NCBI GenBank assembly: GCA_902791785.1
Contig: CADAXH010000041.1
Span: forward strand, 1-17,082
From: an uncultured Ruminococcus sp.
Lineage (GTDB): Bacteria > Bacillota > Clostridia > Oscillospirales > CAG-272
Length of the DNA: 17,082 bases
Reading direction: 5' to 3'
The position numbers were made by a program, and so were the translations under genes. Position 1 is the stretch's first letter. Every line of letters starts with the position of its first letter. Positions 1 to 7,128 of this stretch are shown here, one piece after another. The notes under the pieces were generated by a model. It was given only the letters and a program-made list of their open reading frames with translations. It did not search any database and was not told where the DNA came from.

Positions 1-33
1 AAGATCCTCGAAGAAAAAGGAATCAAAGTTTAA
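1..33 (+). CDS. 3' end of an upstream gene (partial, last 10 codons)
   Basis: The first 33 bases read in frame 1 as KILEEKGIKV followed by TAA. The gene enters from outside the window, so its product cannot be named. A strong intrinsic terminator starts 8 bases after the stop, which supports this being a true gene end rather than a chance frame. The lysine/glutamate-rich tail ending in a short hydrophobic strand is typical of a cytoplasmic enzyme's last helix, but that is only an impression. Confidence 0.55.
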   Translation, partial: KILEEKGIKV

Positions 34-40
34 AAACTAA

Positions 41-83
41 TGCAGAAATTTGCTCGGCTTAAAAAGCAAATTTCTGCATTTTT
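41..83 (+). terminator. Rho-independent terminator of the upstream gene
   Basis: A perfect 14-bp inverted repeat (TGCAGAAATTTGCT at 41-54, its complement at 65-78) encloses a 10-base loop and is followed directly by five T residues. It separates the partial upstream gene from the promoter at 96-123. Confidence 0.9.
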
Positions 84-95
84 GCACATTCGATG

Positions 96-123
96 TTGAT
101 AATGTTTTTGCCCGTGATATAAT
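96..123 (+). promoter_or_regulatory. Sigma-A promoter of the isomerase-like gene
   Basis: TTGATA at 96-101, a 16-bp spacer, and a consensus TATAAT at 118-123 with an extended -10 TG two bases upstream (TGA-TATAAT). It lies about 30 bases ahead of the ATG at 153. No operator palindrome is evident around it. Confidence 0.7.
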
Positions 124-152
124 TATTCCGTAAAAATTATTTGGAGGTTTTT

Positions 153-1466
153 ATGAAAACTGTACGCATTAAAGTGGTAGTTCAATCAAAAAAAGAAAAC
201 GTTCCCGGATGGCCGCACATCAATTTTGGCTATGACAAAAAGACGGAAGAAATAATGTCTTCTGTAAGGGAATACAACCCTGACGCAACATTCGATGTTG
301 TCAGGTATACTTCTCCAAGCCAGGCTGAAGAAGCATTCGAAGAAGACAAGAAAAAATATGACGGAATTCTCCTTTTGCTTATGACAAACTGGATCAAGAT
401 TGACAATTTCTATGCTAAACATACCGATGAAATGCCTTTTGCAGTTGCGGGGATTTGTTTCTGCGGAAGCGGTTCCCTTCTCGAATCAACAGTTCCGATG
501 ATCAGAGAAAACAACCTTCCGATTCCATATGTCTCTTCTTCAAACAACATGGACATTGCTAAGCTGGCAAGAGTTCTTGTCGTAAATGCAAAACTCAAGA
601 ACACAACTGTTCTTGTAATAAAGAATGATAAAAACCAGGACAGAGAGACAGAAGCTCACAAGAGATTCGGAACAAAATTCATTGTCAAATCCGCAAAGGA
701 ATTGATGGACGAATTCAAAAAAGTAACAAATGACGAAGTGGCTCCTATTGTTAAAAAGTGGACAGGAGAAGCACTTGGTGTTATAGAACCTGCTGAGGGA
801 GATATGGCTGAGGGAGCAAAGCTCTACGTTGCATTGAAAAAATTGGTTAAAGAAAACAAAGCAAATGCTGTCACTGTTGACTGCCTTGCCTTGTCATATG
901 AAGATAAATATGGCAAGAACAGGCACATGTATCCTTGCCTGTCACACTTCCAGATGAACAACGATGGTGAGCTCGGAGTATGCGAAGCAGATATTGACGC
1001 AACAATGTCATGTCTCATCTCGCTGTACCTGACCAAGAAACAGGGATTTGTTTCAGATCCTGTAGTGGATACTTCTTCAGATCAGATTATTTATGCTCAC
1101 TGTGTTGCATGCAAAAAGGTTTATGGAACAAACGATGCTCGTTCATGCGATTACTACATCAGAAGCCATGCAGAAGACCAGCTGGGCGCCTCAGTTCAGG
1201 TGATATTCCCCACAGGTGAAAAACTGACAACATTCACGATGAGCAATGTTAACGGGTGGGGCAGCATACATTCAGCTGAATCAGTAGGCAACGCAGGAGG
1301 CGATGCAGGATGCAGAAGCAAACTCGTTGCAAGGTGCAATGCAAGGGCGATTCTGGACAACTGGATGCCCCAGTGGCACAGAGTAACAGTTTTCGGTGAT
1401 TACAGAACAGATGTAATGAACCTGTATAAACTCAAAGGACTCAGAATCGTTGAAGAAGATAAATAA
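153..1466 (+). CDS. FucI/AraA-fold sugar isomerase-like protein (L-fucose isomerase family, COG2407 type)
   Basis: A 437-residue cytoplasmic protein resembling the L-fucose/L-arabinose isomerase superfamily, which interconverts aldoses and ketoses with a bound divalent metal. The clearest family signature is the stretch around residues 240-282: TVDCLAL, then a Cys-containing loop, then NNDGELGVCEADID, where E278 matches the metal-binding Glu of the family. H316 and the C-terminal QWHRVTVFGDY block (H409) are candidates for the remaining ligands. Residues 1-170 form the Rossmann-like N-terminal half. GGAGG at 143-147, five bases ahead of the ATG, fixes the start at 153; an in-frame TTG at 141 would place this ribosome binding site inside the gene. 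The protein is shorter than E. coli FucI (about 590) but of normal size for the COG2407 branch, whose substrates are mostly unknown. The next gene, a lipoprotein, follows 4 bases after the stop. No kinase, aldolase or transporter for fucose or arabinose is adjacent, so the substrate is open. Confidence 0.75.
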   Translation: MKTVRIKVVVQSKKENVPGWPHINFGYDKKTEEIMSSVREYNPDATFDVVRYTSPSQAEEAFEEDKKKYDGILLLLMTNWIKIDNFYAKHTDEMPFAVAGICFCGSGSLLESTVPMIRENNLPIPYVSSSNNMDIAKLARVLVVNAKLKNTTVLVIKNDKNQDRETEAHKRFGTKFIVKSAKELMDEFKKVTNDEVAPIVKKWTGEALGVIEPAEGDMAEGAKLYVALKKLVKENKANAVTVDCLALSYEDKYGKNRHMYPCLSHFQMNNDGELGVCEADIDATMSCLISLYLTKKQGFVSDPVVDTSSDQIIYAHCVACKKVYGTNDARSCDYYIRSHAEDQLGASVQVIFPTGEKLTTFTMSNVNGWGSIHSAESVGNAGGDAGCRSKLVARCNARAILDNWMPQWHRVTVFGDYRTDVMNLYKLKGLRIVEEDK

Positions 1467-1470
1467 TATC

Positions 1471-1875
1471 ATGAAAAGAATACTATCGTTTATTATTGCA
1501 TTTGCAATTGTATTGATGGCAATTGGTTTTACAGGCTGCAACATACGAGTTTCAAGCTACCGGGCTCTTATGCTTGTTCAGACCAATACGAAACATGAGG
1601 CATCAATGAGTTTTTCTGAATTCACAGGAACAAAAGTGTTTACTCTCAAAGTGGTCGGAAATAAGGAAATGATGTTGTCTTATTCGGCCGAACTCGATAA
1701 TGGCAAAGCTGAAGTGTTTTACGAATACAATGGCGAAAAAACAGACTTGTTCACAATAGAATCGGGAGAAGAAAAGAACTCGAAAGTCGGCCCGTTCTCA
1801 TCAGGAACCATATACATCACTGTCAAGACAATGGAAACATGTGACGAAGGAAAATTTGTATTTTCCTTGAATTAG
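1471..1875 (+). CDS. Small predicted lipoprotein of unknown function
   Basis: A 134-residue protein starting with a basic n-region (MKR), a hydrophobic stretch from residue 4 to 20, and a lipobox-like FTGC with the lipidated cysteine at C23. The mature part (about 110 residues) is rich in beta-type segments and charged residues, and contains a single further Cys near the C-terminus. I do not recognise the family. The ATG at 1471 is preferred because it places the lipobox at a normal distance; an in-frame TTG at 1450 lies inside the upstream gene. No strong ribosome binding site is seen (GAAG-rich only), so expression may rely on coupling with the isomerase-like gene, which ends 4 bases upstream. 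A terminator follows at once. The protein probably sits on the outer face of the cytoplasmic membrane. Confidence 0.7.
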   Translation: MKRILSFIIAFAIVLMAIGFTGCNIRVSSYRALMLVQTNTKHEASMSFSEFTGTKVFTLKVVGNKEMMLSYSAELDNGKAEVFYEYNGEKTDLFTIESGEEKNSKVGPFSSGTIYITVKTMETCDEGKFVFSLN

Positions 1876-1883
1876 TTTTTATC

Positions 1884-1913
1884 AAAAAATGCTCCGTTTC
1901 CGGAGCATTTTTT
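1884..1913. terminator. Bidirectional terminator between convergent genes
   Basis: A 13-bp perfect inverted repeat (AAAAAATGCTCCG at 1884-1896, complement at 1901-1913) around a TTTC loop. The A and T runs form the stem edges, so it can end transcription on both strands: the lipoprotein gene on + and the dehydrogenase gene on -. The dehydrogenase stop codon (1912-1914) overlaps the stem edge. Confidence 0.9.
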
Positions 1914-2967
1914 ACGTTTCGCAATATGTGAATCTGTCCCACGGAATATCTACCGGGGCCTTTTTGCTGATTATATCATCAACATGCATGAGTAATGGAA
2001 AATCTTCAAGTCTGATCAATCCTTTTTCAGCTTTGACGCGTACTGCTTGAGCAACTCTTTCTGCAACAACAAGAGACTCCAGCGTCACTCCGTTGAGTTC
2101 CGCTTTTGCCTGATCTATATTCAGTCCTCGGCCAAGCAGAATCCCGACGAGTCTTGTTCTTCCGCCGTATACAGTCACATACAAATCACCGAAGCCAACC
2201 GCCCTGTTGTTAATATTGTCTGACCCTCTTACCGAAAGCAGTTTTGTCATTTCACGCGTTGCCTGACCAAACACTGCTGCCTGAGAATTGAAATGGATTT
2301 CACTATCTGTCCCGAATTCTTTCTGGTTTACTCCTATAGTAAGTGCAATTCCAAGTGCATATCCGTTCTTAAGAGCAACAGCCGTTTCTATACCGACAAT
2401 ATCAGTTGTAATGCTGATATGGTAGTAATCCGTCTCCATTACCGATTTCAGATATTTCAGCGTTTCAATTTTTCGTCCACAGAATGAAACTTCGGTCTGG
2501 TCATGAGCGACCAGCTCATAACTTGTACAAGGTCCTCCAACAGCATTCAGATCCGCTTCGATTCCTCGTTTGCAGCACTCCTGTTCCCAGTACTCGGGAT
2601 AAGTGAGAAGATCCCCGTTTGGAAGGTTTATCAAACCTTTTGTCACTGTAAGCACTGGAATTCCAGCAGGCAGCTGAGGCAGCACAACTTCAGAAAACCA
2701 TTCAACGCCAAAACTTGAAACGCCTCCAATAACCATATCCGCACCGGCAAGAGCCTCTTTCAGTTCTCTGAAAAAGAAATACTGAACTCCTGACGGAAAT
2801 TTCTTATTGAATTTAGGATGTTTTCCTGTCTTTTTGCATTCCGTAATGACATCGTCGTCCAAATGTGTTCCGACGAGTCTCACTTCATGTCCGTTTTCCA
2901 TTGCCGGAAAAGCAAGTGCTGAACCCATCATACCTGCTCCGACTATAACAACAGTTTGTTTTGTCAC
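1912..2967 (-). CDS. gpsA: NAD(P)-dependent glycerol-3-phosphate dehydrogenase (GpsA type)
   Basis: A 351-residue enzyme that reduces dihydroxyacetone phosphate to sn-glycerol-3-phosphate for phospholipid synthesis. It starts with the Rossmann motif VVIVGAGMMGSA (glycines 10-15). The VTKGL block (K110) and the catalytic lysine in ETAVALKNGYALGIA (K200, equivalent to K183-204 in family members) are present. GFGDLYVTVYGGRTR (258-272) is the C-terminal domain substrate/loop signature of the family, followed by LLGRG. Length is close to the usual 330-345. The start is GTG at 2967 with GGGAG about 8 bases upstream. It lies 53 bases downstream of the DUF6487-like gene with no terminator between them, so the two may be co-transcribed. 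No other phospholipid gene is adjacent. It could act on a related phospho-ketose, but the motifs favour GpsA. Confidence 0.85.
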   Translation of the reverse strand: MTKQTVVIVGAGMMGSALAFPAMENGHEVRLVGTHLDDDVITECKKTGKHPKFNKKFPSGVQYFFFRELKEALAGADMVIGGVSSFGVEWFSEVVLPQLPAGIPVLTVTKGLINLPNGDLLTYPEYWEQECCKRGIEADLNAVGGPCTSYELVAHDQTEVSFCGRKIETLKYLKSVMETDYYHISITTDIVGIETAVALKNGYALGIALTIGVNQKEFGTDSEIHFNSQAAVFGQATREMTKLLSVRGSDNINNRAVGFGDLYVTVYGGRTRLVGILLGRGLNIDQAKAELNGVTLESLVVAERVAQAVRVKAEKGLIRLEDFPLLMHVDDIISKKAPVDIPWDRFTYCET

Positions 2968-3020
2968 TGTTCTTCTCCCTCAAAGCGATTGTTGTTCCGT
3001 TTGCAAAGAAAAACAACTAG

Positions 3021-3242
3021 TTACATGTAATTTTCGTTATTTTTGTAATCTATCACTATTTTCTTGCAATAGCTGCAGTTATATGCAGGACCAGTTGGAC
3101 AAGTGAAATTGTCATCTGTAAGGATAATATCCTTTTTGCCTACTACAAAGAACACATGCTTTTTCTTTGTAGTAAAAAAGACTCTTCTTGCACTTTGAAT
3201 GTAACCAACTTCCATTTCTTTTCCGCATATAGGACAATTCAT
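3021..3242 (-). CDS. Small two-CxxC zinc-ribbon-like protein (DUF6487/PF20097-like)
   Basis: A 73-residue protein beginning MNCPICGKEMEVGYIQS, with a second CxxC (NCSYCKK) near residue 56. The pattern N-terminal CPxCG, then GYIQ, then a C-terminal CxYCKK resembles the PF20097 family of small Firmicute proteins; I make this match from memory of the pattern. The four cysteines could hold one zinc ion. There is no signal peptide or membrane segment. The ribosome binding site is strong (AGGGGG upstream of the ATG). It lies downstream of the tRNA-Leu terminator and 53 bases ahead of gpsA. Its role is unknown. Confidence 0.75.
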   Translation of the reverse strand: MNCPICGKEMEVGYIQSARRVFFTTKKKHVFFVVGKKDIILTDDNFTCPTGPAYNCSYCKKIVIDYKNNENYM

Positions 3243-3288
3243 GTTTTATCCCCCTGAAACATAAGGTTCACACCTTTTCTGAACATAT

Positions 3289-3319
3289 AAAAAAGGCTTG
3301 ATAACAGTATATCAAACCT
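3289..3319 (-). terminator. Terminator of tRNA-Leu
   Basis: On the minus strand a 10-bp stem (AGGTTTGATA / TATCAAGCCT, one G-U pair) with a 6-base loop runs straight into a T run (forward A residues at 3289-3294). It sits 13 bases past the tRNA 3' end. Confidence 0.75.
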
Positions 3320-3331
3320 ATTCTGCTATAA

Positions 3332-3418
3332 TGGTGCCGGTGGCGGGACTTGAACCCGCACGGGTTTTAAGCCCAATGGATTTTGAGTCCACCTCGTCTG
3401 CCATTCCAACACACCGGC
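3332..3418 (-). tRNA. tRNA-Leu, anticodon CAA
   Basis: An 87-base class II tRNA including the encoded CCA. The acceptor stem GCCGGTG pairs with CACCGGC. The anticodon stem GTGGA/TCCAT holds the loop CTCAAAA with anticodon CAA, reading UUG. A long variable arm follows, and the T arm is GCGGG-TTCAAGT-CCCGC. The discriminator base is A, as expected for leucine. A promoter lies 10 bases upstream and a terminator follows. Confidence 0.95.
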
Positions 3419-3428
3419 ATGCCATAGA

Positions 3429-3457
3429 ATTATAATAGGTTTACAGAAAAAAATCAA
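3429..3457 (-). promoter_or_regulatory. Promoter of tRNA-Leu
   Basis: On the minus strand: TTGATT (3452-3457), a 17-bp spacer, and a consensus TATAAT (3429-3434), 10 bases ahead of the tRNA 5' end. The region between it and the RCC1-like gene end (3458-3512) holds nothing else that I can recognise. Confidence 0.8.
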
Positions 3458-3512
3458 TACTTTTTTTGTATCCCATTACAATCCTATTTTTGTCCTGTTT
3501 TTGTCATAATTT

Positions 3513-4949
3513 CTAATCAGAAATTCTCAGATTCTGTGCTGAAGCAACAGAACACTGACCGTTCTGATTGTCGCCTGTAGCAACCAAAGTTCCATATTTT
3601 GTCAAACCGATTGTATGGTTCCTTCCGGCTGCAATTGCAATGATATCTGTCCACTGAGACACTTCACACTGCTTGTATCCGTTGTATCCGACAGACACTA
3701 CTTTTCCATTAGATGTCAGTCCAACCGTGTGATAGTTACCTGCAGCAATAGAAACGATATTTTTCCAGGATGAAACATCACATTGACCATTTGAATTGTT
3801 TCCTACTGCCACACATGTTCCGTCGGATTTCAATCCAACCATATGGATTCCGCCTGCTGCAATGGCAGTTATGCTTCCCCATCTGTTTGCGCCCCAGTTG
3901 CCGTCAGTGTTGGCTCCAACTCCTACCACTGTTCCGTCAGCCTTGAGTCCTGCAGTGTAATTGTTCCCTGCAGATATTGCAATTATATCTGTCCAGTCTC
4001 CAACATCAGTCTGTCCGTACGTTCCATCGCCAGTGGCAACACAGGTTCCATCAGATTTCAATCCAACCGTGTGTCCCGAGCCTGCTGCGACAGAACAAAT
4101 GTTTCTCCAGCCTGAAACGTTGCACTGACCATATCCGTTGTAACCCGTTGCAAGAACTGTTCCGTCGGATCTGAGTCCGATAGTGTGATACGCTCCGGCA
4201 ACAATCTGTACCAAATCTCTCCAACCGGAAACTTCAATCTGACCATACTCGGCAAATCCAAATGCTTTGACTCCGCCGTTGTTCGTAATGGCAAGAGTGT
4301 GCAGTCCTCCGGCAGCAATGGTTCTGTTCTTGAAATAAAAATACTTGGTTGCAGAGTTTGTGCCGACATTTACATGATATGTATCCGTACTTGTCGTGTT
4401 GAAAGCTTCCTCAATGAGCGCTCTTCCCGAGTTGTTCATTGCAGATCCTGCCTTTGTGACATTAGAAGTGAAGACGCTTGTCAGTGAACCCGTCTGATTA
4501 CCATCCGGTTTAACCTGAACTGTATTATTTGCGGAAGTATACCTTTTGGTGTATTCCTCGTTGTCTCCCATTGCCTTTCTCATTGCAGTGGTCACGCCCA
4601 TTGTGTCACCTGAATGCTCTGCGGGTCCGACTGTCACAGTACCGTTAATCGGTGAATACTTGTCCACACCTGAACTCTGAAGGCTGTTGATTCGTTTTTC
4701 AAGTCTGGCAGCTTTTTCGACCACCATGCGGAGTTTTTTGTGATTCTCACTGTATTCCTCTGCCATCTTTGCAACCGCAAATACAACATAAACTGCAACC
4801 AGTGAAATAAGAGAGAAAACTATCCAGACCAGTCCGCCAAATACGTCGGACAAACCCAGTGTTCGTATAGCCATGACGATACATGCCGCTGCAAACAATA
4901 CACACACGGCAGTGCCTATCACCTTTATTTTCTTGCTCAAATCTGACAT
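3513..4949 (-). CDS. Membrane-anchored RCC1-like repeat protein
   Basis: A 478-residue protein. Residues 8-29 and 36-60 form two hydrophobic membrane segments. Residues 62-93 are a charged heptad-like, probably coiled-coil stretch (AEEYSENHKKLRMVVEKAARLEKRI). Residues 95-205 are a Ser/Thr/Asn/Gly-rich spacer. From residue 212 to 477 there are seven RCC1-like repeats starting at 212, 250, 288, 326, 364, 402 and 440, exactly 38 residues apart, with the consensus AAGxxHTxGLxxDGTxxATG, then a GQCxVSxWxxI segment. Seven such units should close into a seven-bladed beta-propeller. RCC1-like propellers bind proteins or other ligands in many contexts; the partner here is unknown. The two N-terminal helices suggest a hairpin with the coiled coil and propeller on the same face. 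GGGAGA precedes the ATG at 4949. The gene has its own promoter and no strong terminator. Confidence 0.85.
   Translation of the reverse strand: MSDLSKKIKVIGTAVCVLFAAACIVMAIRTLGLSDVFGGLVWIVFSLISLVAVYVVFAVAKMAEEYSENHKKLRMVVEKAARLEKRINSLQSSGVDKYSPINGTVTVGPAEHSGDTMGVTTAMRKAMGDNEEYTKRYTSANNTVQVKPDGNQTGSLTSVFTSNVTKAGSAMNNSGRALIEEAFNTTSTDTYHVNVGTNSATKYFYFKNRTIAAGGLHTLAITNNGGVKAFGFAEYGQIEVSGWRDLVQIVAGAYHTIGLRSDGTVLATGYNGYGQCNVSGWRNICSVAAGSGHTVGLKSDGTCVATGDGTYGQTDVGDWTDIIAISAGNNYTAGLKADGTVVGVGANTDGNWGANRWGSITAIAAGGIHMVGLKSDGTCVAVGNNSNGQCDVSSWKNIVSIAAGNYHTVGLTSNGKVVSVGYNGYKQCEVSQWTDIIAIAAGRNHTIGLTKYGTLVATGDNQNGQCSVASAQNLRISD
3516..4316 (-). repeat. Seven tandem 114-bp coding repeats (RCC1-like blades)
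   Basis: The C-terminal part of the gene consists of seven consecutive units of 114 bp (38 codons) with no length variation between unit starts. The units are divergent at DNA level but share phrases such as those encoding GLKSDGTCVA in units 3 and 5. Several frames stay open here because of the repetition; only the frame encoding the propeller is taken as real. Confidence 0.85.
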
Positions 4950-4980
4950 AATATCTCCCTCTCAAAAAAGTTATAAATAT

Positions 4981-5009
4981 ATTCTAACAAAGAACAGAAT
5001 ATTATTCAA
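4981..5009 (-). promoter_or_regulatory. Promoter of the RCC1-like gene
   Basis: On the minus strand: TTGAAT (5004-5009), a 17-bp spacer, and TAGAAT (4981-4986), about 30 bases ahead of the ATG. Confidence 0.6.
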
Positions 5010-5050
5010 GACTGCCTCTCGGGCAATTGTTCTATTTGTTTTTTTTGTTA

Positions 5051-5079
5051 TTGACACCCAAATTGTTATGTGATAGAAT
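5051..5079 (+). promoter_or_regulatory. Promoter of tRNA-Arg
   Basis: Consensus TTGACA (5051-5056), a 17-bp spacer, and TAGAAT (5074-5079), 16 bases ahead of the tRNA. It is divergent from the RCC1-like gene promoter. Confidence 0.85.
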
Positions 5080-5095
5080 AACACATCGTGAATAA

Positions 5096-5171
5096 GCGCC
5101 CGTAGCTCAGTGGATAGAGTGCCCGGCTACGAACCGGTAGGTCGTGGGTTCGAATCCCTCCGGGCGCGCCA
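5096..5171 (+). tRNA. tRNA-Arg, anticodon ACG
   Basis: A 76-base tRNA with encoded CCA (5169-5171) and discriminator G. The acceptor stem GCGCCCG pairs with CGGGCGC. The anticodon loop CTACGAA gives ACG; the first A is normally converted to inosine by TadA, so that the tRNA reads CGU, CGC and CGA. The T arm is GTGGG-TTCGAAT-CCCTC with one weak pair. The outermost anticodon-stem pair (27-43) is C-U, a mismatch; the other four pairs are C-G or G-C. Confidence 0.95.
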
Positions 5172-5174
5172 CAC

Positions 5175-5200
5175 AGTCTGACTTCTGTCAGACTTTTTTT
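5175..5200 (+). terminator. Terminator of tRNA-Arg
   Basis: An 8-bp perfect stem (AGTCTGAC / GTCAGACT) with a TTCT loop and seven T residues, starting 4 bases past the tRNA. The stop codon of the convergent minus-strand membrane protein gene is 4 bases beyond it. In the minus direction the stem is not followed by T residues, so that operon has no clear terminator here. Confidence 0.9.
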
Positions 5201-5203
5201 ATG

Positions 5204-6028
5204 TCAAAAAATTGTCAGCCTTGCACCCAGAATCAGATATACAACAACCCATACCGGAACTATAACGAGCAAATGAAGCAGGTAGAACCAGAGTGTATTT
5301 CTTCCGAAAAAGGTAACCGGATTATTGTAGTACCTTTTGAAAAGCAACGACTTTCTGTCTTTGTAAAGCCATTTACCGAAGAATACTCCGATAAACACTA
5401 TTCCGCCATATGGGAACAATGGTTCGCAATCGGCTCCCGTATATGCAAGTCCTACGATTGTTTTTGGAATCAGAGTCCACAGGCTTTCAGATGAATAGCT
5501 TACAGTATAGTCCCTGTTCTCATTTACCAGGTTGATAAACAGAATACCGACAACAACCATAACCACGCCGATTGCCAGATAAACCCATTTGTTCGTGTTT
5601 GCTTTTTCGAGCAGACCTATAATCAGCAGGCACACTGAAATGCAGTGAAGAACTCCGAATGATACTATGTCGTCTGTTGAATCAACTATAAGCATAATCA
5701 CTACTGAAGCCAATGTGAAAAGCATTGCTACTGCAAACAGCTTTGCACCTCTTTTCAGATTGTTTCTGCTGAATGTGCAGCAAATACCCGTAAGCATCAA
5801 AAACAGACTCAGTCCCAGAATATGTATAAACATCCTGAACGGACTGTTCCAGTATGAATACGCGAATTTTGTTATGTCATATGTTGCAACACTCTGCTGA
5901 AAAATGTTGGGGAGCATGAATATGACCATTGCAAACGCATGATCCACAGCCATTCCCAGAATGCATAGTCCTCTTATTATATCAAGCTCAGCTGCACGGC
6001 CTGACAGGTCCTTTTTTACTCTTCCCAT
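5204..6028 (-). CDS. Multi-pass membrane protein, DUF1624/HGSNAT-like acyltransferase
   Basis: A 274-residue integral membrane protein with about seven hydrophobic helices (roughly 18-40, 66-87, 93-116, 121-141, 147-167, 208-222 and 245-270). The N-terminus matches the family that includes the catalytic region of heparan-alpha-glucosaminide N-acetyltransferase (PF07786): RAAELDIIRGLCILGMAVDH, with the D29-H30 pair as candidate catalytic residues by position. Such proteins are thought to carry an acetyl group across the membrane onto a sugar; the acceptor here is unknown. The ATG overlaps the kdgK stop by one base (TAATG) and has no strong ribosome binding site, so translation probably depends on kdgK. 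It is the last gene of the nadE-eda-kdgK operon. It ends with TGA, which argues against an alternative genetic code. Confidence 0.75.
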   Translation of the reverse strand: MGRVKKDLSGRAAELDIIRGLCILGMAVDHAFAMVIFMLPNIFQQSVATYDITKFAYSYWNSPFRMFIHILGLSLFLMLTGICCTFSRNNLKRGAKLFAVAMLFTLASVVIMLIVDSTDDIVSFGVLHCISVCLLIIGLLEKANTNKWVYLAIGVVMVVVGILFINLVNENRDYTVSYSSESLWTLIPKTIVGLAYTGADCEPLFPYGGIVFIGVFFGKWLYKDRKSLLFKRYYNNPVTFFGRNTLWFYLLHLLVIVPVWVVVYLILGARLTIF

Positions 6029-7125
6029 TATCTTTTTACTCTCGCGCCAGCGCCTTCCATTACGGCTTCAACTTCTTTCCTGCTTGCCATGGAAGTATCG
6101 CCGGGGGTTGTCATCGCCAAAGCGCCGTGAGCGGCTCCGTAATTTACTGCATCTTCCGGATTTCCCGTCGTCATAAGTCCGAAAATAAGACCTGATGCGA
6201 AAGAATCTCCTCCACCGACTCTGTCAAGTATTTCCAATTCCGGATAATCCTTGGATTTGTATATCTTTCCATCTGCCCAGCACAAAGCGCTCCAGTCGTT
6301 TACTGTCGCGGTTTTTACTGTTCTGAGTGTTGTTGCGACAACTTTGAGATTCGGATATGTCTCTGCCGCAGCATTGATCATTTTCTTATATCCCTCGATA
6401 TTCAGGGATTTCAGATTCTCGTCATTTCCTTCAATCTCGAAACCGAGGCAGGCAGTGAAGTCTTCTTCGTTGCCTATCATGACATCAACATATTTCGCAA
6501 TTTCTTTATTAACTTCACGTGCTTTTTCGATTCCGCCAATTGCGCTCCACATTGAAGGTCTGTAATTCAGGTCATAAGACACAATTGTTCCGTGTTTTTT
6601 TGCGGTTTTGATTGCTTCGACAACTGTTTTTGATGACTGCTCGGAAAGAGCGGCATATATTCCGCCCGTGTGAAGCCATCTCACTCCGAGTTTTCCGAAT
6701 ATGTATTCGAAATCAAAGTCTTCAGGAGTTGCTTTGGATATTGCTGTGTTTGCCCTGTCTGAGCATCCTACTGCACCTCTTATTCCGAAACCGCGCTCCG
6801 TAAAATTAAGACCGTTTCTGCAAACTCTTCCTATTCCATCGGTTTTCATCCACTTGATCAATGACGTATCTACTCCGCCCTGAAGGATCAGGTCCTCCAT
6901 GAGTTTTCCTACCTCATTGTCGGCAAAAGCGGTAATCACGGCAGTTTTCATTCCAAAGCATTTTCTGAGTCCGCGAACAACATTGTATTCTCCGCCGCCT
7001 TCCCATACTTTGAATTCCCTGGCTGTTCTGATTCTTCCCTCACCCGGATCGAGTCTGAGCATTATTTCACCTATGGAAACAGCATCAAACGCACAATCAT
7101 TTCTGTCTTTTAATTCAAGTAACAT
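6028..7125 (-). CDS. kdgK: 2-keto-3-deoxygluconate kinase (PfkB family)
   Basis: A 365-residue sugar kinase that should phosphorylate 2-keto-3-deoxygluconate to KDPG in hexuronate/pectin breakdown. PfkB signature 1 is represented by EGGGEYNVVRGLRKCFG (42-58) and signature 2 by DRVGGGDSFASGL (301-313), with D307 as catalytic base. The YDLNYRPSMW block (184-193) is typical of KdgK-like members. The start has AGAGG seven bases upstream, and only 3 bases separate it from the eda stop. The pairing with eda supports the substrate assignment: KdgK makes the substrate that Eda splits. Length is a little above the usual 310-340 because of an N-terminal extension of about 13 residues. Another ketose kinase activity is possible but less likely in this context. 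Confidence 0.88.
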   Translation of the reverse strand: MLLELKDRNDCAFDAVSIGEIMLRLDPGEGRIRTAREFKVWEGGGEYNVVRGLRKCFGMKTAVITAFADNEVGKLMEDLILQGGVDTSLIKWMKTDGIGRVCRNGLNFTERGFGIRGAVGCSDRANTAISKATPEDFDFEYIFGKLGVRWLHTGGIYAALSEQSSKTVVEAIKTAKKHGTIVSYDLNYRPSMWSAIGGIEKAREVNKEIAKYVDVMIGNEEDFTACLGFEIEGNDENLKSLNIEGYKKMINAAAETYPNLKVVATTLRTVKTATVNDWSALCWADGKIYKSKDYPELEILDRVGGGDSFASGLIFGLMTTGNPEDAVNYGAAHGALAMTTPGDTSMASRKEVEAVMEGAGARVKR

Positions 7126-7128
7126 AAC

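Noticed and set aside
3258..3300. Independent promoter for the DUF6487-like gene
   Set aside because: A TTGATA inside the tRNA terminator stem could pair with TTTTAT 17 bases on, but the -10 is poor and the -35 is part of the hairpin. Read-through from the tRNA-Leu promoter is equally possible, so nothing is annotated.
3490..3525. Terminator for the RCC1-like gene
   Set aside because: A small inverted repeat (AATTTCT-GATT-AGAAATT) overlaps the stop codon but is not followed by T residues, so it does not qualify.
3516..4316. CRISPR or non-coding tandem repeat
   Set aside because: The 114-bp period is divided exactly into 38 codons and the units are divergent; it is a coding repeat of propeller blades.
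4058..4369. Additional minus-strand gene inside the RCC1-like gene
   Set aside because: It is a shifted frame kept open by the repeated sequence, with no ribosome binding site and no sensible domain content.
5144..5494. Plus-strand gene overlapping the 3' end of tRNA-Arg
   Set aside because: The frame begins inside the tRNA, crosses its terminator and runs antisense to the HGSNAT-like gene. No ribosome binding site supports it.
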